From assembly GCA_950097015.1 (NCBI GenBank), contig CATNEN010000038.1, positions 558,001 to 622,000 of the forward strand: 64,000 nucleotides of DNA, in the 5' to 3' direction. The notes under the pieces are model-generated. The model saw nothing but the letters and a program-made list of their open reading frames with translations. It had not been told where the DNA came from and ran no database searches. The number at the start of each line of letters is the position of its first letter. Within the stretch, counting starts at the first letter, position 1. The position numbers and the translations under genes were made by a program. This DNA is from Macrostomum hystrix. Its lineage: Eukaryota; Platyhelminthes; Macrostomidae. Of the stretch, positions 1 through 12,600 are shown in pieces.

Positions 1-860
1 CAGCAGCTGAAGTTGTGAGTTTCATAAATGCTTGAAACAAAAAAATCTATAGTGCTTTGTTGCTATTATTTGTGCCTAAACTTAAGCTTCGGTTTTTGTT
101 TGTCCAGAAGCTCGGTTTCAATGGAGTCTTTTCAGAATAAACTATACTCACGTAGTGAGCTTAACTTTGAGACTTCAAGTTTATGCTTAAGACCCATTTG
201 ACAGAAATTGGAACGAAAAAACGTTTTTAAGCGAAAGTTCAATGCTTCACAGACTCACTCTTCACACTACCTGATTACTCACAAGTCAACAAGCCATGTG
301 AACGTGAATGATATATATTAGACCATGCTGCCAAATATAGAATATTTGTGATACCATATTGTCCTTTCATAAAGAATTCTGCTATTCGTACCAGCTCGCC
401 ACAACGTGTTATGACAAAAATGGTCACTTGTGACCCCTGCCACAGCCCCGGCCGCGTGCTCAGCGCATCTGGTCCAGGTGCTCAGACGCATAGAACTAGA
501 CTCTAGAATAGAATCAAGTTTATTTATCAGAATACTCTGCGCTCGGAAATATGTACAGTCGGGCACCGGTGCAGAGGCCAGCGTGTGCACTGTATGCTGG
601 GTTTTTGTGCCGAAAAAAGGGCGAGACCGCGAGTTTCTCGGGGTGCGGGGTTGGTCATTCCAGCTGGCAGCTGAGGTGGTTGCGTCTGTATTGTCTGTTC
701 AAGGTGCACGCTCCAATTGTGTGACAATGCTCACATGAATTCCAGTCCTGTGCAATCGGATGCTTTCGACTTATTAATAGCAGCCTCCCCAGTTGACCAG
801 GGGAGGCGGTCACAGACGGTGAGCAAGAAGTCTAGGTCAAAAGGTCTCCTTGCTTGTCAG
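1..860. other. Upstream flank, no supported gene
   Basis: I find no coding exon that I can support here. Short open frames in 318-738 overlap on both strands and resemble no family I know. An AATAAA lies on the minus strand at about 510-520. It could be a poly(A) signal for something transcribed leftwards, but I see no matching gene. Confidence 0.4.
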
Positions 861-868
861 TATAAATT
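861..868 (+). promoter_or_regulatory. TATA box of SLC13 copy 1
   Basis: TATAAATT lies about 80 bp upstream of the ATG at 946. The paralogous copy 2 has a TATA-like box at almost the same distance from its own ATG, which supports a shared core promoter. This rests on motif and spacing only. Confidence 0.5.
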
Positions 869-945
869 GTGTCGACAACAAGCCACCCTCTGAGCAACTT
901 AAGGGCCGCTAGAGCTCAACGGTAATCATCAACCCTACTGTGAAA

Positions 946-3900
946 ATGTCTGAGTCCGAGGCGACTCCGAGCCCGAATCGCTGCGTTCGGGCGCTGAAGG
1001 CCGTGCTGCGCCACCGGGCTGTGATAGTCACATTTGTGGTGCCCCTGGCTCTTCTACCCTTGATTTTCTATATTGGAACCAAGGTTTGCCAGTTTGCTTC
1101 CAATCCTTGTGTCCTGAGAATTTTTTTACTCTTGCTTGATTCGCACATTTCGATTGGACCTATGCTGCCTCACAGGAAGCCAAGGCGGCCTTCATCATCA
1201 TCACGATGTCGTTCTACTGGAACTTCGAAGTGGTACCACTCGGCATCACGGCGCTGATGCCGGTGGTGCTGGTGCCAGTCCTAGGCATCATGCCCAGCAG
1301 GGACATCTGTCCCTCTTACTTTAAGGTGTAGTACTGGAATATACTGGAATAGTTATTTATGTTCCCGCATGCAGTTAATCCTGAACTTTTCTTAACCTAC
1401 CTTCTTGCAGGACTCAAACATGCTGTTTCTTGGTGGGCTTATTCTGGCGGTGTCCATTGAAGTCTGGGATCTGCACAAGAGAGTGGCTCTGAAAGTTCTA
1501 CTACTATGCGGTGTTCAGCCCAGGTGGTGAGTGATAATGATGTGCTCTAATTTTACTAAAATATAGAATATTTAAAGCACTATTTGCGAGGGCCGCTTAC
1601 AGCTCAGTCTTGGGTAATTGAGAATTAAGTGTCTGGCTCGAGGACACATACTGTTTCCCCAGAGCTCAGATTCGAACTTAAGACTTCCGATTATGAGTCC
1701 AAAGACCTTACCACTGGTCACTCCATTAACTTCATCATATTTGGCATCAGCCCCTGTTTAAATTATGCTTACAATTCAGTATTAAGGGACTGCTTCGCCA
1801 GACTCAATCATGAGAAATGTCTAAGTTCAACTGAGAGTAAATTAGTCATATAAGAGCCTCATAATAAGTGAAACAGCAAAACATCACATTGTACTAGTAG
1901 CTCGTTATTAGTAAATCCAAAAAATTTCAAGATATACTTGTAATTCTGGTCCGATGTGCACAAAAATTGTTATTTAACTTAATGCCTTTGTTACCATGCA
2001 ATGGATAATATATTAACCGAGCTCATACTGGGGTTGCCTAGAAGAACTGGTTCTAACCGCCTCTTTTGGTAAACTCCTTCTTCACTCTTGCTCATGTCTC
2101 AAAGAAATTCTATGCTAAAGAATTTCTATGAGGTCGTCAAAGCAGCAACCAACTATCAGTTGTGTGTCGCCCTCTCTGACTTATGACTCAAGGCCAGAAA
2201 AACTCGGCGATTCGGTTTAGCAGCGTTCCCTTTGGTTGGGTGTCACATGGAAAGCAGAGCTTTTCCTAGCCTGCTTTGCCTTATTATGCGACCCTATTCA
2301 CTAATTTTTGTGTGAGCTATCAGAGGGCAGAACAGCTCGTAAAAGCTAAAATGTAATGAGACTTGTGCGAAACTTTATATTCTTCCTATTAAACGAAACA
2401 AGAGAAGCCAATGTCTGTGTACAATTACACGGGGTACTATACACAGTCTATGCCTCACTTCTCTCGCTTAGTTCGTGCTCTGTGAAATTCTGAAGTGTGA
2501 GCTAAAAGCTAGTTTTCTATCTAAATTAGTGCGGATGCTTGAAATTTTATTTCGCGGTTTTGAGCACTTTACAATAAATGTGTTTTAGTGGGCTCCAATA
2601 GCAACCAAAATGCGAGTTTTAATCTAAAACAATCGCTTAAAAGTAGAAAGACTTCACCTACTTTTCACCTTGGGGATACCCACTGCCTACTTCACAATAG
2701 CTCCCAGACCGAATGACCGATTTTCTTGAAAGTCCACCCATATGAATAAAAAATTTCACCACATTACTATTCTAGTCGACGACCCTAGAGACAAGAACAA
2801 GTAACTTTTCTCTGTATAAACTCACCACCAGACACTCCAGCGAAAATCATTGAATAACTCAATAATGCTGATGTTTGTGATTCTGGAAATTGTTTCATCG
2901 GGCGGAAAATGTTAGGCCTTGTTCTTGGTTTTCGTGGCGATTGGTTGAATATTCTAGAAGATACAGACAAAAGAAAAACGTGGGTATTGGATCAAAACTG
3001 CCGTGTTCTTTCTACTGTTAAGGAGCAATCGATGTTTAAAAGTTCAATAATTTAGATAAAACCTGACTGCACTCGCCCAGGCTGCTCTTCGGCTTCCTGA
3101 TTCCCACGTGGATCCTGTCCATGTGGATATCCAACACGGCCACCGTGGCCATGATGCTGCCCATTGCGGAGGCGGTGCTGGTGGAGCTGCGCAAGCACTA
3201 CCAGTCGCGGGGCGTCGCACAGAACGGCTCGCGCACCAGCTCACGTCTCAATGGCCACAGTGTTAACCCGGAGGGCGACGACGCCGCAATCGATGCCGAC
3301 AACGGTGAGCCGGCGGCAACGCAGGGTGTAGCCAACCCAGCCTTCGAGATGTCGGCTGCGTCGACTAACAGCGAACCAACCACGGCCACCACATTTGACA
3401 TCGGGATCGGAAACCACTCCGGCAGCTATCGGCGCAGAGGCTTTTACCCAGACAGTGATTTCGAAGGTCAAACCAGAGATCTGGACGACGAGATCGTTGC
3501 GGAAGACCGCACTGACGCTGAGGCGGAGATCGACTCGGCCCACGACATCGACATGCGCATGCCCATGAAGGAGTTCATCGCGCTGAAGGAGAACGCTGAG
3601 TTCGCCAACATCTGCCGCATGCTGATGCTGTCCGTGTCCTACGGAGCTGTGTTCGGCGGTGTTGCCACCCTCACAGGCACCGCTCCGAACGTCATTCTGA
3701 ATGGTATCGTGGCTGAGTACTTCGGCTCGGAGACGTCTCTGAACTACAGCAGCTGGATGTTCTTCGGACTGCCACTGGCTGTTGTGACCCTGCTCACGGC
3801 CTGGGTGTGGCTTCAGATAAGCTTCCTGGGGTTCAGGTTAGTCTCGTGATGCTAGACTATTGCAGTTTCTTTAAGTCTGTTGAATTTTCAGCTTGCAAGA

Positions 3901-6882
3901 GTCAATCTGTCCTGGAGCAGCTTCGCTCATTTTAAGAGCTATCATTCAAATAATTATCATTAAATTTTCAGAAGCTTCGTTCAACCGAATACGCTGCCGA
4001 AAAGCGACGAACAACGGATTAAGGCAACACTGAGAAGGGAATACGAAAAACTCGGACCAATATCGTTAGTAACGATGATGCTGCTGATTTTATTATTTCA
4101 TTTCATTTTCTCAATTCTAAATTTTTCCGTGCTCACTGTCAGTCTCTGGCTGGTTAGCCGTCTTCATTGCCCCGGATCCCAAGCACAAGAGCATCATTAG
4201 GGCTTGAAGCCAAGGGGTTCTGAGCGTTGAACGTTGGACGAGTTTAAGATCCGGGATTCGATTCCCAATCTGAAACTTAAAACATAAAACAGATAACTTG
4301 GGTAAGTTCTGTAGACTGCCGAATGCAGCTTTTAGATGCGACGCGCAATAGTTAGGGCTGCAGTGCTTTCGGCCGTACACCTGACACAATTAGGGCAGGT
4401 GCAAAAATTTATGCTTATCGAGCATCGATTATGCTTGAATCCTAATTAATTAATTTGCTTAGCCAGTCCAATTCAAAGAAATCTTCATCCATTTCAGCAA
4501 GTCTGACATACTAATTAAATTGCTTTATCCTTGCTGGACTGATTGTCGACATTCAGACTCATAAATCAAGTCATTACCTACCCAAACAGGTATGCTGAGG
4601 TAAACGTCATCCTGCTATTCGTGCTCACCGTCGGTCTCTGGATTGGTCGCGAGCCTGGCGTTCGCGGCTGGTCGGCCCTCTTCCTTGGCCCGGATCCGAA
4701 AAACACGGGCACCATTATGTCCTTCACCAGTGATGCTCAACCGTCGATTCTATCCGCCATCCTGCTGTTCTTTCTGCCCTCTAGGAATCCCTTCACCTGC
4801 TGCAGTTGCAAGTGCCCGAAACGGAACGGGAAAAAGTCGTCAAAAAGTCGCAGCAGAAGTACTTCGCACACTATTGACTTCGAGACGCCAGAGATTGAAT
4901 TGAAAATTGACGACCGACCAGACAGGATGATGACCTGGAGACTGATGCAGGACAGAGTGGCCTGGAACATCGTCCTCATGCTGGGTGCTGGTTTCGCTCT
5001 GGCCGACACCTCTAAGGTGAGTCCTTTTGATCAGTAGAAAGACGAAATTTTCTTTTTTGGCTTCTACCAAAATATTCAACCAATCGCAAGGAAAATCAAG
5101 AACATGGCGTAAAAAATTTGCGCTCAGGTGTCTGGTCTATCGGATTGGATTGGTCAGCAGCTGCTGCACCTGAAGGTGGTGCCTCTGGAAGCTCTGATCT
5201 TCATTTTCTGTCTGTTCTCAGCTTTGCTCACCGAGTGGACGTCAAATGGAACCGCGGCTACAATTCTACTCCCCATTTTGGCCAGCTTCGTAAGTTGGCA
5301 GTGCTTTGCGCGCAAGACTGAAAGTGCCTATAGCACGAATGCATTCAACTCTTTCCACTGCAGAGTCAGAACATTGGTGTGCATCCGTTCTACCTTATGC
5401 TCTCCTCGACGGCCTCTTGCTCGTTTGCTTTCATCCTGCCGATTTCAACGCCTGCCAACATTCTCGTGTACTCCAGGGGCTACCTTAGAGCGGTGGACAT
5501 GGTGAGCAGCGGCCCAGTCTGAATAGTGCATGCGCTGGTATCAATCAAGTGATGGTTTTTGCTTTAAGAAGGAATTTCACTAATGCTATTAAACTATGCA
5601 CATTAACGACTTCTCGTCACAGCGAGTAGAAGACCTGAGTTGAAGCAAAGTTAGGAGGATAATTGTAATTAGCATACAAGTAAATCATTGGCCAGCAAAC
5701 CAAGATCACGGGAGTCAGATACCCGATCCGGATAGATGCCAGATAGATACCGGATAGATGCCAGATAGATACAGGATAGATACCGGATAGATACCGGATA
5801 GATACCGGATAGATACCGGATAGATACCGGATAGATACCGAATGGATAATGGAAGATACCAGATAGATACCGGATAGATACCGGAATATACCGGATAGAT
5901 GCCAGATAGCTCGTAGATACCGGATAGATACCGGATAGATACCGGAAAATACCGGTTAGATACCGGAAGATACCGGATAGATACCGAATGGATACCGGAT
6001 AGACATCGGATAGATACCGGAAAATGCCGGTTAGATACCGGAAGATACCGGATAGATGCCAGATAGATACCGGATAGAGACCGGATAGATACCGGAAAAT
6101 ACCGGTTAGATACCGGAAGATACCGGATAGATACCGAATGGATACCGGATAGACATCGGATAGATACCGGAAAATGCCGGTTAGATACCGGAAGATACCG
6201 GATAGATACCGAATGGATACCGGATAGACATCGGATAGATACCGAATGGATACCGTATAGACACCGGATAGATACCGGATAGATACCGGATAGATACCGG
6301 ATGGATACCGGATAGACATCGGATAGATACCGGATAAATACCGGATAGATACCGGATGGATACCGGATAGACATCGGATAGATACCGGATAAATACCGGA
6401 TAGATACCGGATAGATACCGGATAGTTACCGGCCAAATAGCGACCCTGTAGCCCCCTTACAACCATGCTGTTTACTATCTCATCTCTCGATTGTCCAATC
6501 TCTCTCCGGTCTCATCTATCCTCTATCACTCGTCTCCCCGTCTCTTCTCTCTCTTCTCTCTTCTCTTTAATCTCTACCTTGTCTCATCTGTCCTCAACAT
6601 AATCTCTTCTGTACGTGGCTCATCTCAACACAATCCAAGCCACCCCTCTCGGTGCAGGCAGGCATAATAGTAGACTAAACTAAATATTTGAATATTTGAG
6701 AACAAGGGGGAGAACTATTCGTCAAACCGATCGTTCTCTGTCCACAGTTGCGCACAGGCTTCGTCATGTGGCTGATTAGCAACTCCATGGTTGCCGTGGC
6801 AACCATCTCCTACGCGCCGGCCATATTCGGTCTGCGAGAGCTGCCACCCTGGGCGGTGCGGAACCTCACAGCCACCGCCTGA
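946..6882 (+). CDS. SLC13-family sodium/di- or tricarboxylate symporter, copy 1
   Basis: This gene encodes a plasma-membrane Na+-coupled carrier of the SLC13 (DASS) family, which imports succinate, citrate or related anions. I infer nine exons: 946-1083, 1176-1325, 1411-1526, 3081-3836, 3972-4064, 4590-5016, 5128-5289, 5364-5501 and 6748-6882. All introns are GT-AG with matching phases, and the product is 704 aa. The family marks are clear. The first SNT motif ([12 protein letters not shown]) begins at residue 152. GTAPN falls in exon 4. The second substrate/Na+ motif, at residues 599-601, reads SNG rather than SNT or SNV. The family signature [12 protein letters not shown] is in exon 8. Exon 4 carries a long acidic, low-complexity cytoplasmic loop that makes the protein longer than the usual 550-600 aa. 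The ATG at 946 is chosen because it is the first one after the TATA box. Intron 8 holds an 11-bp minisatellite. Copy 2 lies convergent at 9670-15224. The family call is firm; the substrate is unknown. Confidence 0.93.
1590..1730 (-). repeat. Degenerate tRNA-derived SINE (family A) fragment
   Basis: On the minus strand this stretch carries a decayed tRNA-like head. It has an inverted B-box-like segment (CAGATTCGAACTTAAGA read on the plus strand) and a GAGTCCAAAGACCTTACCAC block, both matching the better copy at 31395-31620. It lies in intron 3 of SLC13 copy 1. Confidence 0.45.
4185..4400 (+). repeat. Diverged family A SINE in SLC13 copy 1 intron 5
   Basis: A B-box-like GGGATTCGATTCCCAA is followed by a 3' end that reads ACAATTAGGGCAGGTGCAA. 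This closely matches the 3' end of the SINE at 60258-60516. The body is strongly diverged and lacks the 14-bp palindrome seen in the other copies. Confidence 0.5.
5706..6435. repeat. 11-bp minisatellite (ATACCGGATAG)
   Basis: About 65 tandem units of ATACCGGATAG occur, with variants such as GGAAAATACCGGTT interspersed in blocks. The array lies in intron 8 of SLC13 copy 1. Three units make 33 bp, so minus-strand frames stay open for 200-265 codons. I treat those as artefacts. Confidence 0.95.
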
Positions 6883-7940
6883 TGTCACAATGTCCCCGAT
6901 GTTCTGGTCCGCTTAATGACAAGTGAGATTTCCTACCGTGAAAATCCTTCTAATCATATTTAACTAGTAAACAAAAGTATTTTGTATGTACCTTGTTAGA
7001 AATTGGGAGTACTTGCCAACTAGCACCCAGTCCACTTTTTTAATATAAGTAATATTCAGAACATAAAAGTACATGCGCACGATGTACACGCGTCCACGCT
7101 AGTAATTGACATAATTTTTAAATTTACTCCTCTAGCTAATTTAACCAGCGTATGTTTTAATTCCAAATGCACTTGCAGCTTCTTAATAATTTTAACTTCA
7201 TTCAAGCTGTATTTATTTACGATTACGCTTGGATTGAATGAACAGATGTGCTAAAAATGGTCCCGAAGTATTTTTGACGAATTCGTGCATTGAATCTGGC
7301 TTTTCATGTTTTCTTACGTCTGTACTTATTAATTTTTAATATTTTCAGACCCATTGATAGTTTCTAGTAAAATTGAATTGCCGTACTTTTTTTATTGTGA
7401 GTTTTTTAGTCTTTGTGAATGTAACAAAGTAATCATTTGTTAAAATGATTAGTCACGATTTCTCCTTTAAAATGCGAGCGCATCTGAACTTTTCCATTTT
7501 AAGCACTTACCGATTTAAAATAGACTTTAATTCAAGTTTTCGTATTAAGCGCATGATTTCTGTGCACATTTAAAAGTAAAATTCTATTTAAAAGTCCAGA
7601 AAGTTATCCATAACAAAGAAATAAAAACTAAGAATAAAAAATGCTTGTTGTTAACTGTCTGCTGTGATAAATACTAAGGTTGTAAAAACTTTACTTTTTG
7701 TTTTACTATTTGCTAATTAATTTTTTTGTCAGTACATTAAAGCTCTGCGAGCTAGCGAGCTTCTCGTGTTTAACACAGAAAATGTTGCATTATATTGACA
7801 CTTACATTTTTTTAATAGATTCTACATGCACAGGGGTTAATATTACACGTTAATAACACAATTTAATATCATTGTGTTATAATCACGTTATCTACTATCT
7901 GTAGTCCCAGAGACAAATATAAAATTTAAGAGGCTTAATT
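6883..7940. other. 3' flank / 3'UTR of SLC13 copy 1
   Basis: This is AT-rich sequence without coding exons. Candidate poly(A) signals are AATAAA at 7620-7625 and at about 7632. They would imply a 3'UTR of roughly 750 nt. I see nothing else here. Confidence 0.4.
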
Positions 7941-7946
7941 ATTTTG

Positions 7947-8222
7947 TGATCTCTAGCCTACTGGTAAGAGCGAGGGACTAACGACTCGAAGGTCGCGTGT
8001 TCGATTCCCGTCTCCACAGGAACAATTTATGTCCTTTAGCAAAGCACTTGACTCTACATTTCTTCAGTTCACCGAAGCTGTTGGCGTCGCATTAGCTGGG
8101 ATAATTGAGGGTGGGTGTGGCGTCCCCCAGTCCATGGACTGAAAAGCCTTTAGATGAGCTGCGCAACAGCTGCGGTTGTGCTTATTTAGACCGCCGGCGC
8201 CTATTGGTGTCCTAAATTATTA
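7947..8222 (+). repeat. tRNA-derived SINE, family A, best full copy
   Basis: The head has RNA polymerase III boxes. The A box is TAGCCTACTGG at about 7953 and the B box is GTTCGATTCCC at about 8001. A body with the perfect palindrome CAGTCCATGGACTG follows, then a GC-rich 3' part. Related copies lie at 28180-28370, 31395-31620 and 60258-60516, with fragments elsewhere. The head is too diverged and lacks clean stems for a functional tRNA. Confidence 0.8.
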
Positions 8223-8895
8223 AATATCATTACTATGAGATTTGAGGCGACTCCTATACGAGTTTCATTTTATGATTTTATCCAATCAGAAATCCACTGA
8301 AGAGCCTAGGGTAAACATTTTGCTCGGTTCCCAGAATGTCTTTGGTGGCGCTCATGCAGCTTGAATCAGCCTGTCCCAGCTGCTGCCAGTGAAGCAGGTA
8401 AAAAAACTAAAAAACAAAGCTGTCACTGCGTATTAATATGATATAATAACATTATTAGAGTTATTTAGTTACAATAAAACCGCATAAGGGAAATACTAGT
8501 AACAGTTTTCACTCTGACTATTTTTAGAAAAGTTCATCAAAATTTCAACAAAAAGACTTCTAAGAATTACTATGTTGTCAGCGGATAAAAAAGTTACTTA
8601 TTAATAAATAACAAGCTATAAAATAGGATCAAGAGTCAGAATTGAAGTTCTATTGTTATGCACTTTTGGTGACATTAAGACGCACATAGGATGCGCATGA
8701 TGTCCAACTTGCTTATAAATGTCGCTCTAGTTCATAGACTAAAGTTTAGTAGACCGCATTCAAGGAATAGCTTATTCAAACATTTTTTTCTATGGTAGAA
8801 AGTGGGGGCTTCGCCTCCACACCCCTTTCTCTTGCCCCTCGCGGTTAATACCCATAGACTAAAGCACATAGCAAAGTTTTTTCTGCACTTTTTGT

Positions 8896-9582
8896 AGTAT
8901 AGCTTTTGCCATTCAATCTCAGTGTTTTGTCATTCATACTCAGCCCCCATAGAATTAATCCAGCCAGTTGACGCGGTTTGGCCCATAGACTATCGCTTTG
9001 TGCCATTCAATCTCGGGTTTTGTCATTCAAACTCAGGCTTAAATGTGGAGAAGGAATGTGGATAAGGAATGAACAGGTTATTATTCCTCAGCTCGGCTCA
9101 TGTAACACAGGACCGAAAAACAGACTTGTTAAACTTGTTAAACATAATGCAGTTCATACACATTACAAGTCAAACACCTCTAGCATCATGGTGAGGAACA
9201 TACGGATTTGAGCGGAATTGTTAAAGTCTTGGATCAGAACAATGACTCAGAGAAAAGGAATTTGCATAATGCACCGTGGATACAGTCGGCTGCAGGCAAT
9301 CTCCCAGTTCAGAGGCGTCAACGTTGCCCAGGCGCTCCATGTAAGCAACTTACTTGTGCCATGTAAGCAAATGCTATGGAAGAAATTTCTAATTTAGCTG
9401 TCTTTGGGAGGACTGCGTTTGAGAGACCGAGCTTATAAAGCCTGAGTTTGAAGGACAAAACCCGAGATTGAATGGCACAGAGCCATAGTCTATGGGCCAA
9501 ACCGCGCCAACTGGCTGGATTAATTCTATGGGGGCTGAGTATGAATAACAAAACACTGAGATTGAATGGCAAAAGCTATATT
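8896..9582. mobile_element. Fold-back element with about 145-bp terminal inverted repeats
   Basis: The left arm at 8896-9040 and the right arm at 9438-9582 are near-perfect reverse complements of about 145 bp with only a few mismatches. They flank a unique core of about 397 bp. No transposase frame is visible, so this looks like a non-autonomous, MITE-like or fold-back DNA element. It sits between the two convergent SLC13 genes, ending 88 bp from the copy 2 stop codon. Target-site duplications are not evident. Confidence 0.8.
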
Positions 9583-9669
9583 AGTGTCATTATAGCGCTC
9601 GCGCGAAAAATATATCTTTTTTGTAGACAGCAGACTGTAAACGAATCGTCCTGGTCCCATTTCCGCACG

Positions 9670-12600
9670 CTATGCCGTAGCCGTGACATTTTTCACAGCC
9701 CAGGAAGGAAACTCGCGCAGACCAAAGATGGCCGGCGCGTACGAGATGGTTGCCACGGCAACCATGGAGTTGCTTAGCAACCACATGACGAAGCCAGTTC
9801 GCAGCTGTGGGGACAAATAGACAAATGTTTGTAAAAGAAAATAACTCTGAAATTATTCTGCGTTAAAAACGTTAACTCAACTACGACTAGTTTTACAATC
9901 GACGTTCGTACTGGTCTCTTGTCCTACATCACTGCCTCTTTGTCGGATTCAGATTCAATAAAATCTCAACTTCCGGCAGTTCGCAATATTTCTTGCGAGA
10001 ACAGGATTCCTGAAAAATGACCTTGACACATTCTTAGGACTCCAAGCCACAGTCAGCAACTTCCTCACCATGTCCACCGCCCGTAGGTAGCCCCTGGAGT
10101 ACACCAGAATGTTGGCTGGCGTTGATATCGGCAGAATGAAGGCGAACGAACAGGACGCCGTGGTTGACAGCATGAGGTAAAACGGATGCACGCCTATGTT
10201 CTGACTCTGCAGGACACCAAGAGATGAAAGTTCGTGATTTTGTATCTGCATTCTTCATTCCCTGATCCTTCATTCCCTGATCCTTCATTCCCTGATCCTT
10301 CATTCCCTGATCCTTCATTCCCTGATCCTTCATTCCCTGATCCTTCATTCCCTGATCCTTCATTCCCTGATCCTTCATTCCCTGATCCTTCATTCCCTGA
10401 TCCTTCATTCCCTGATCCTTCATTCCCTGATCCTTCATTCCCTGATCCTTCATTCCCTGATCCTTCATTCCCTGATCCTTCATTCCCTGATCCTTCATTC
10501 CCTGATCCTTCATTCCCTGATCCTTCATTCCCTGATCCTTCATTCCCTGATCCTTCATTCCCTGATCCTTCATTCCCTGATCCTTCATTCCCTGATCCTT
10601 CATTCCCTGATCCTTCATTCCCTGATCCTTCATTCCCTGATCCTTCATTCCCTGATCCTTCATTCCCTGATCCTTCATTCCCTGATCCTTCATTCCCTGA
10701 TCCTTCATTCCCTGATCCTTCATTCCCTGATCCTTCATTCCCTGATCCTTCATTCCCTGATCCTTCATTCCCTGATCCTTCATTCCCTGATCCTTCATTC
10801 CCTGATCCTTCATTCCCTGATCCTTCATTCCCTGATCCTTCATTCCCTGATCCTTCATTCCCTGATCCTTCATTCCCTGATCCTTCATTCCCTGATCCTT
10901 CATTCCCTGATCCTTCATTCCCTTCTACATATTTTATAAGTTCTAGCAGCTCACAAAGCTGGCCAGAATAGGCAAAAGGATGGTGGCCGCGGTGCCATTT
11001 GATGTCCACTCGGTGAAGAGTGCGGCAAACAGGCAGAAGATGAAGATGAGAGCTTCCAGAGGCACAACTTTCAGGTGGAGCAGCTGCTGGCCGATCCAAT
11101 CTGACAGGCCAGACACCTGAATGCGGATGTGAACAAAACTGCTTGAATTGAGCGATTAAAGTTCATTGTTCATTCAGAAGAAATTCTGGACTAGACAAAC
11201 CTTGGATGTGTCGGACAACGCGAACCCGGCGCCAAGCATGAGGACCAGATTCCAAGCCACTCTCTCCTGCATCAACCGGAAAGTCATCATTCGTTGCGGC
11301 ATTTTGTCAGCCTTCATCTCCAGATCGTTTGTGTCAGCCTCCACTGCAGATTGCTCATTCGAAGGGCTTTTACGATCAGCGTTGCATTTGCATTTGCAGC
11401 AGGTAAATGGATTCTTGGAGGGCAGGAAGAACAGCAGGATGGCGGACAGGACCGCCGGCTGGGCGTCGCTGACGTACGACATGATGGCGCTCTTGTTCCT
11501 GGGATCGGGGCCGAGGAACAGAATTGACCAGCCGCGGACGCCCGGCTCCCGCCCGATCCAGAGTCCGATGGTGAGCACAAAGAGTAAGATGACATTCACT
11601 TCAGCGTACCTAAACAATTTTTTTGATAGGATCATAAGTTAGACAGTTCTAGAAAATATGATCACAATCGATCGTATATCTGATCTTCTCTATGCAGATT
11701 GTCAGTTGGGTAAACGAAAGTGAATCTTGTCGTGGTCAGTAACGTTGTCAAGAACAAGGTTTTAGTTTCCCTCACGTGATTGGTCCAAGCTTGTTGTACT
11801 CCCTCAATAGAGTAGCCTTAATACGCTGTTCGTCACTCTTCGGCAAGGTTTTCGGTCGCACAAAGCTCCTAAATATAAGATAGACAATCGTTACTAAATT
11901 ATATCTAACTTATTTGTCATAAAAGTTTGCAGAGTTGTTCGAAATACATAAAACTCGAAAGCACCTTCAATATCATTATCATTCAATCGCGCACCTGAAC
12001 CCCAGGAAGCTTATCTGAAGCCACACCCAGGCCGTGAGCAATGTCACTACAGCCAGTGGCAGTCCGAAGAACACCCAGCTGCTGTAGTTCAGAGACGTCT
12101 CCGAGCCGAAGTACTCAGCCACGATACCATTCAGAATGACGTTCGGAGCGGTGCCTGTGAGGGTGGCAACACCGCCGAACACAGCTCCGTAGGACACGGA
12201 CAGCATCAGCATGCGGCAGATGTTGGCGAACTCAGCGTTCTCCTTCAGCGCGATGAACTCCTTCATGGGCATGCGCATGTCGATGTCGTGGGCCGAGTCG
12301 ATCTCCGCCTCAGCGTCGGTGCGGTCTTCCGCAACGATCTCGTCGTCCAGATCCCCAGTTTGACCATCAACGCCGTTTTCGAGATCGAAGTCGTTTCTGG
12401 CGTTTCTGTCGCTGTTCCCATGTTCCGACCCAGTTTTGTCCTGCAGACCGCGAGTCTGAGCTTCAATGACATTTTCTGAGTCAGAGTCTTGGTAACGTTT
12501 GTTTTCAACGTGATTTTCGACATCGCTTGAGGCGGACGCAGCCGCCATCTCGAAGGCTGGGTTGGCTACACCCTGCGTTTCCACCGGCTCGCCGTTGTCG

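Noticed and set aside
7947-8019. Functional tRNA gene
   Set aside because: A and B boxes are present, but the acceptor and anticodon stems do not pair cleanly and the same head recurs with a common body. It is a SINE head.
9318-9572. Two similar short frames on opposite strands (8978-9211 and 9318-9572) sharing a peptide
   Set aside because: The shared peptide is encoded by the inverted arms of the fold-back element and is not a pair of genes.
10034-11099. Frames of 245-301 codons encoding KDQGM-, NEGSG- and SFPDP-type pentapeptide repeats on both strands
   Set aside because: They are open only because the intronic unit is 15 bp. The non-repeat ends are parts of SLC13 exons 7 and 8, read in or out of frame.
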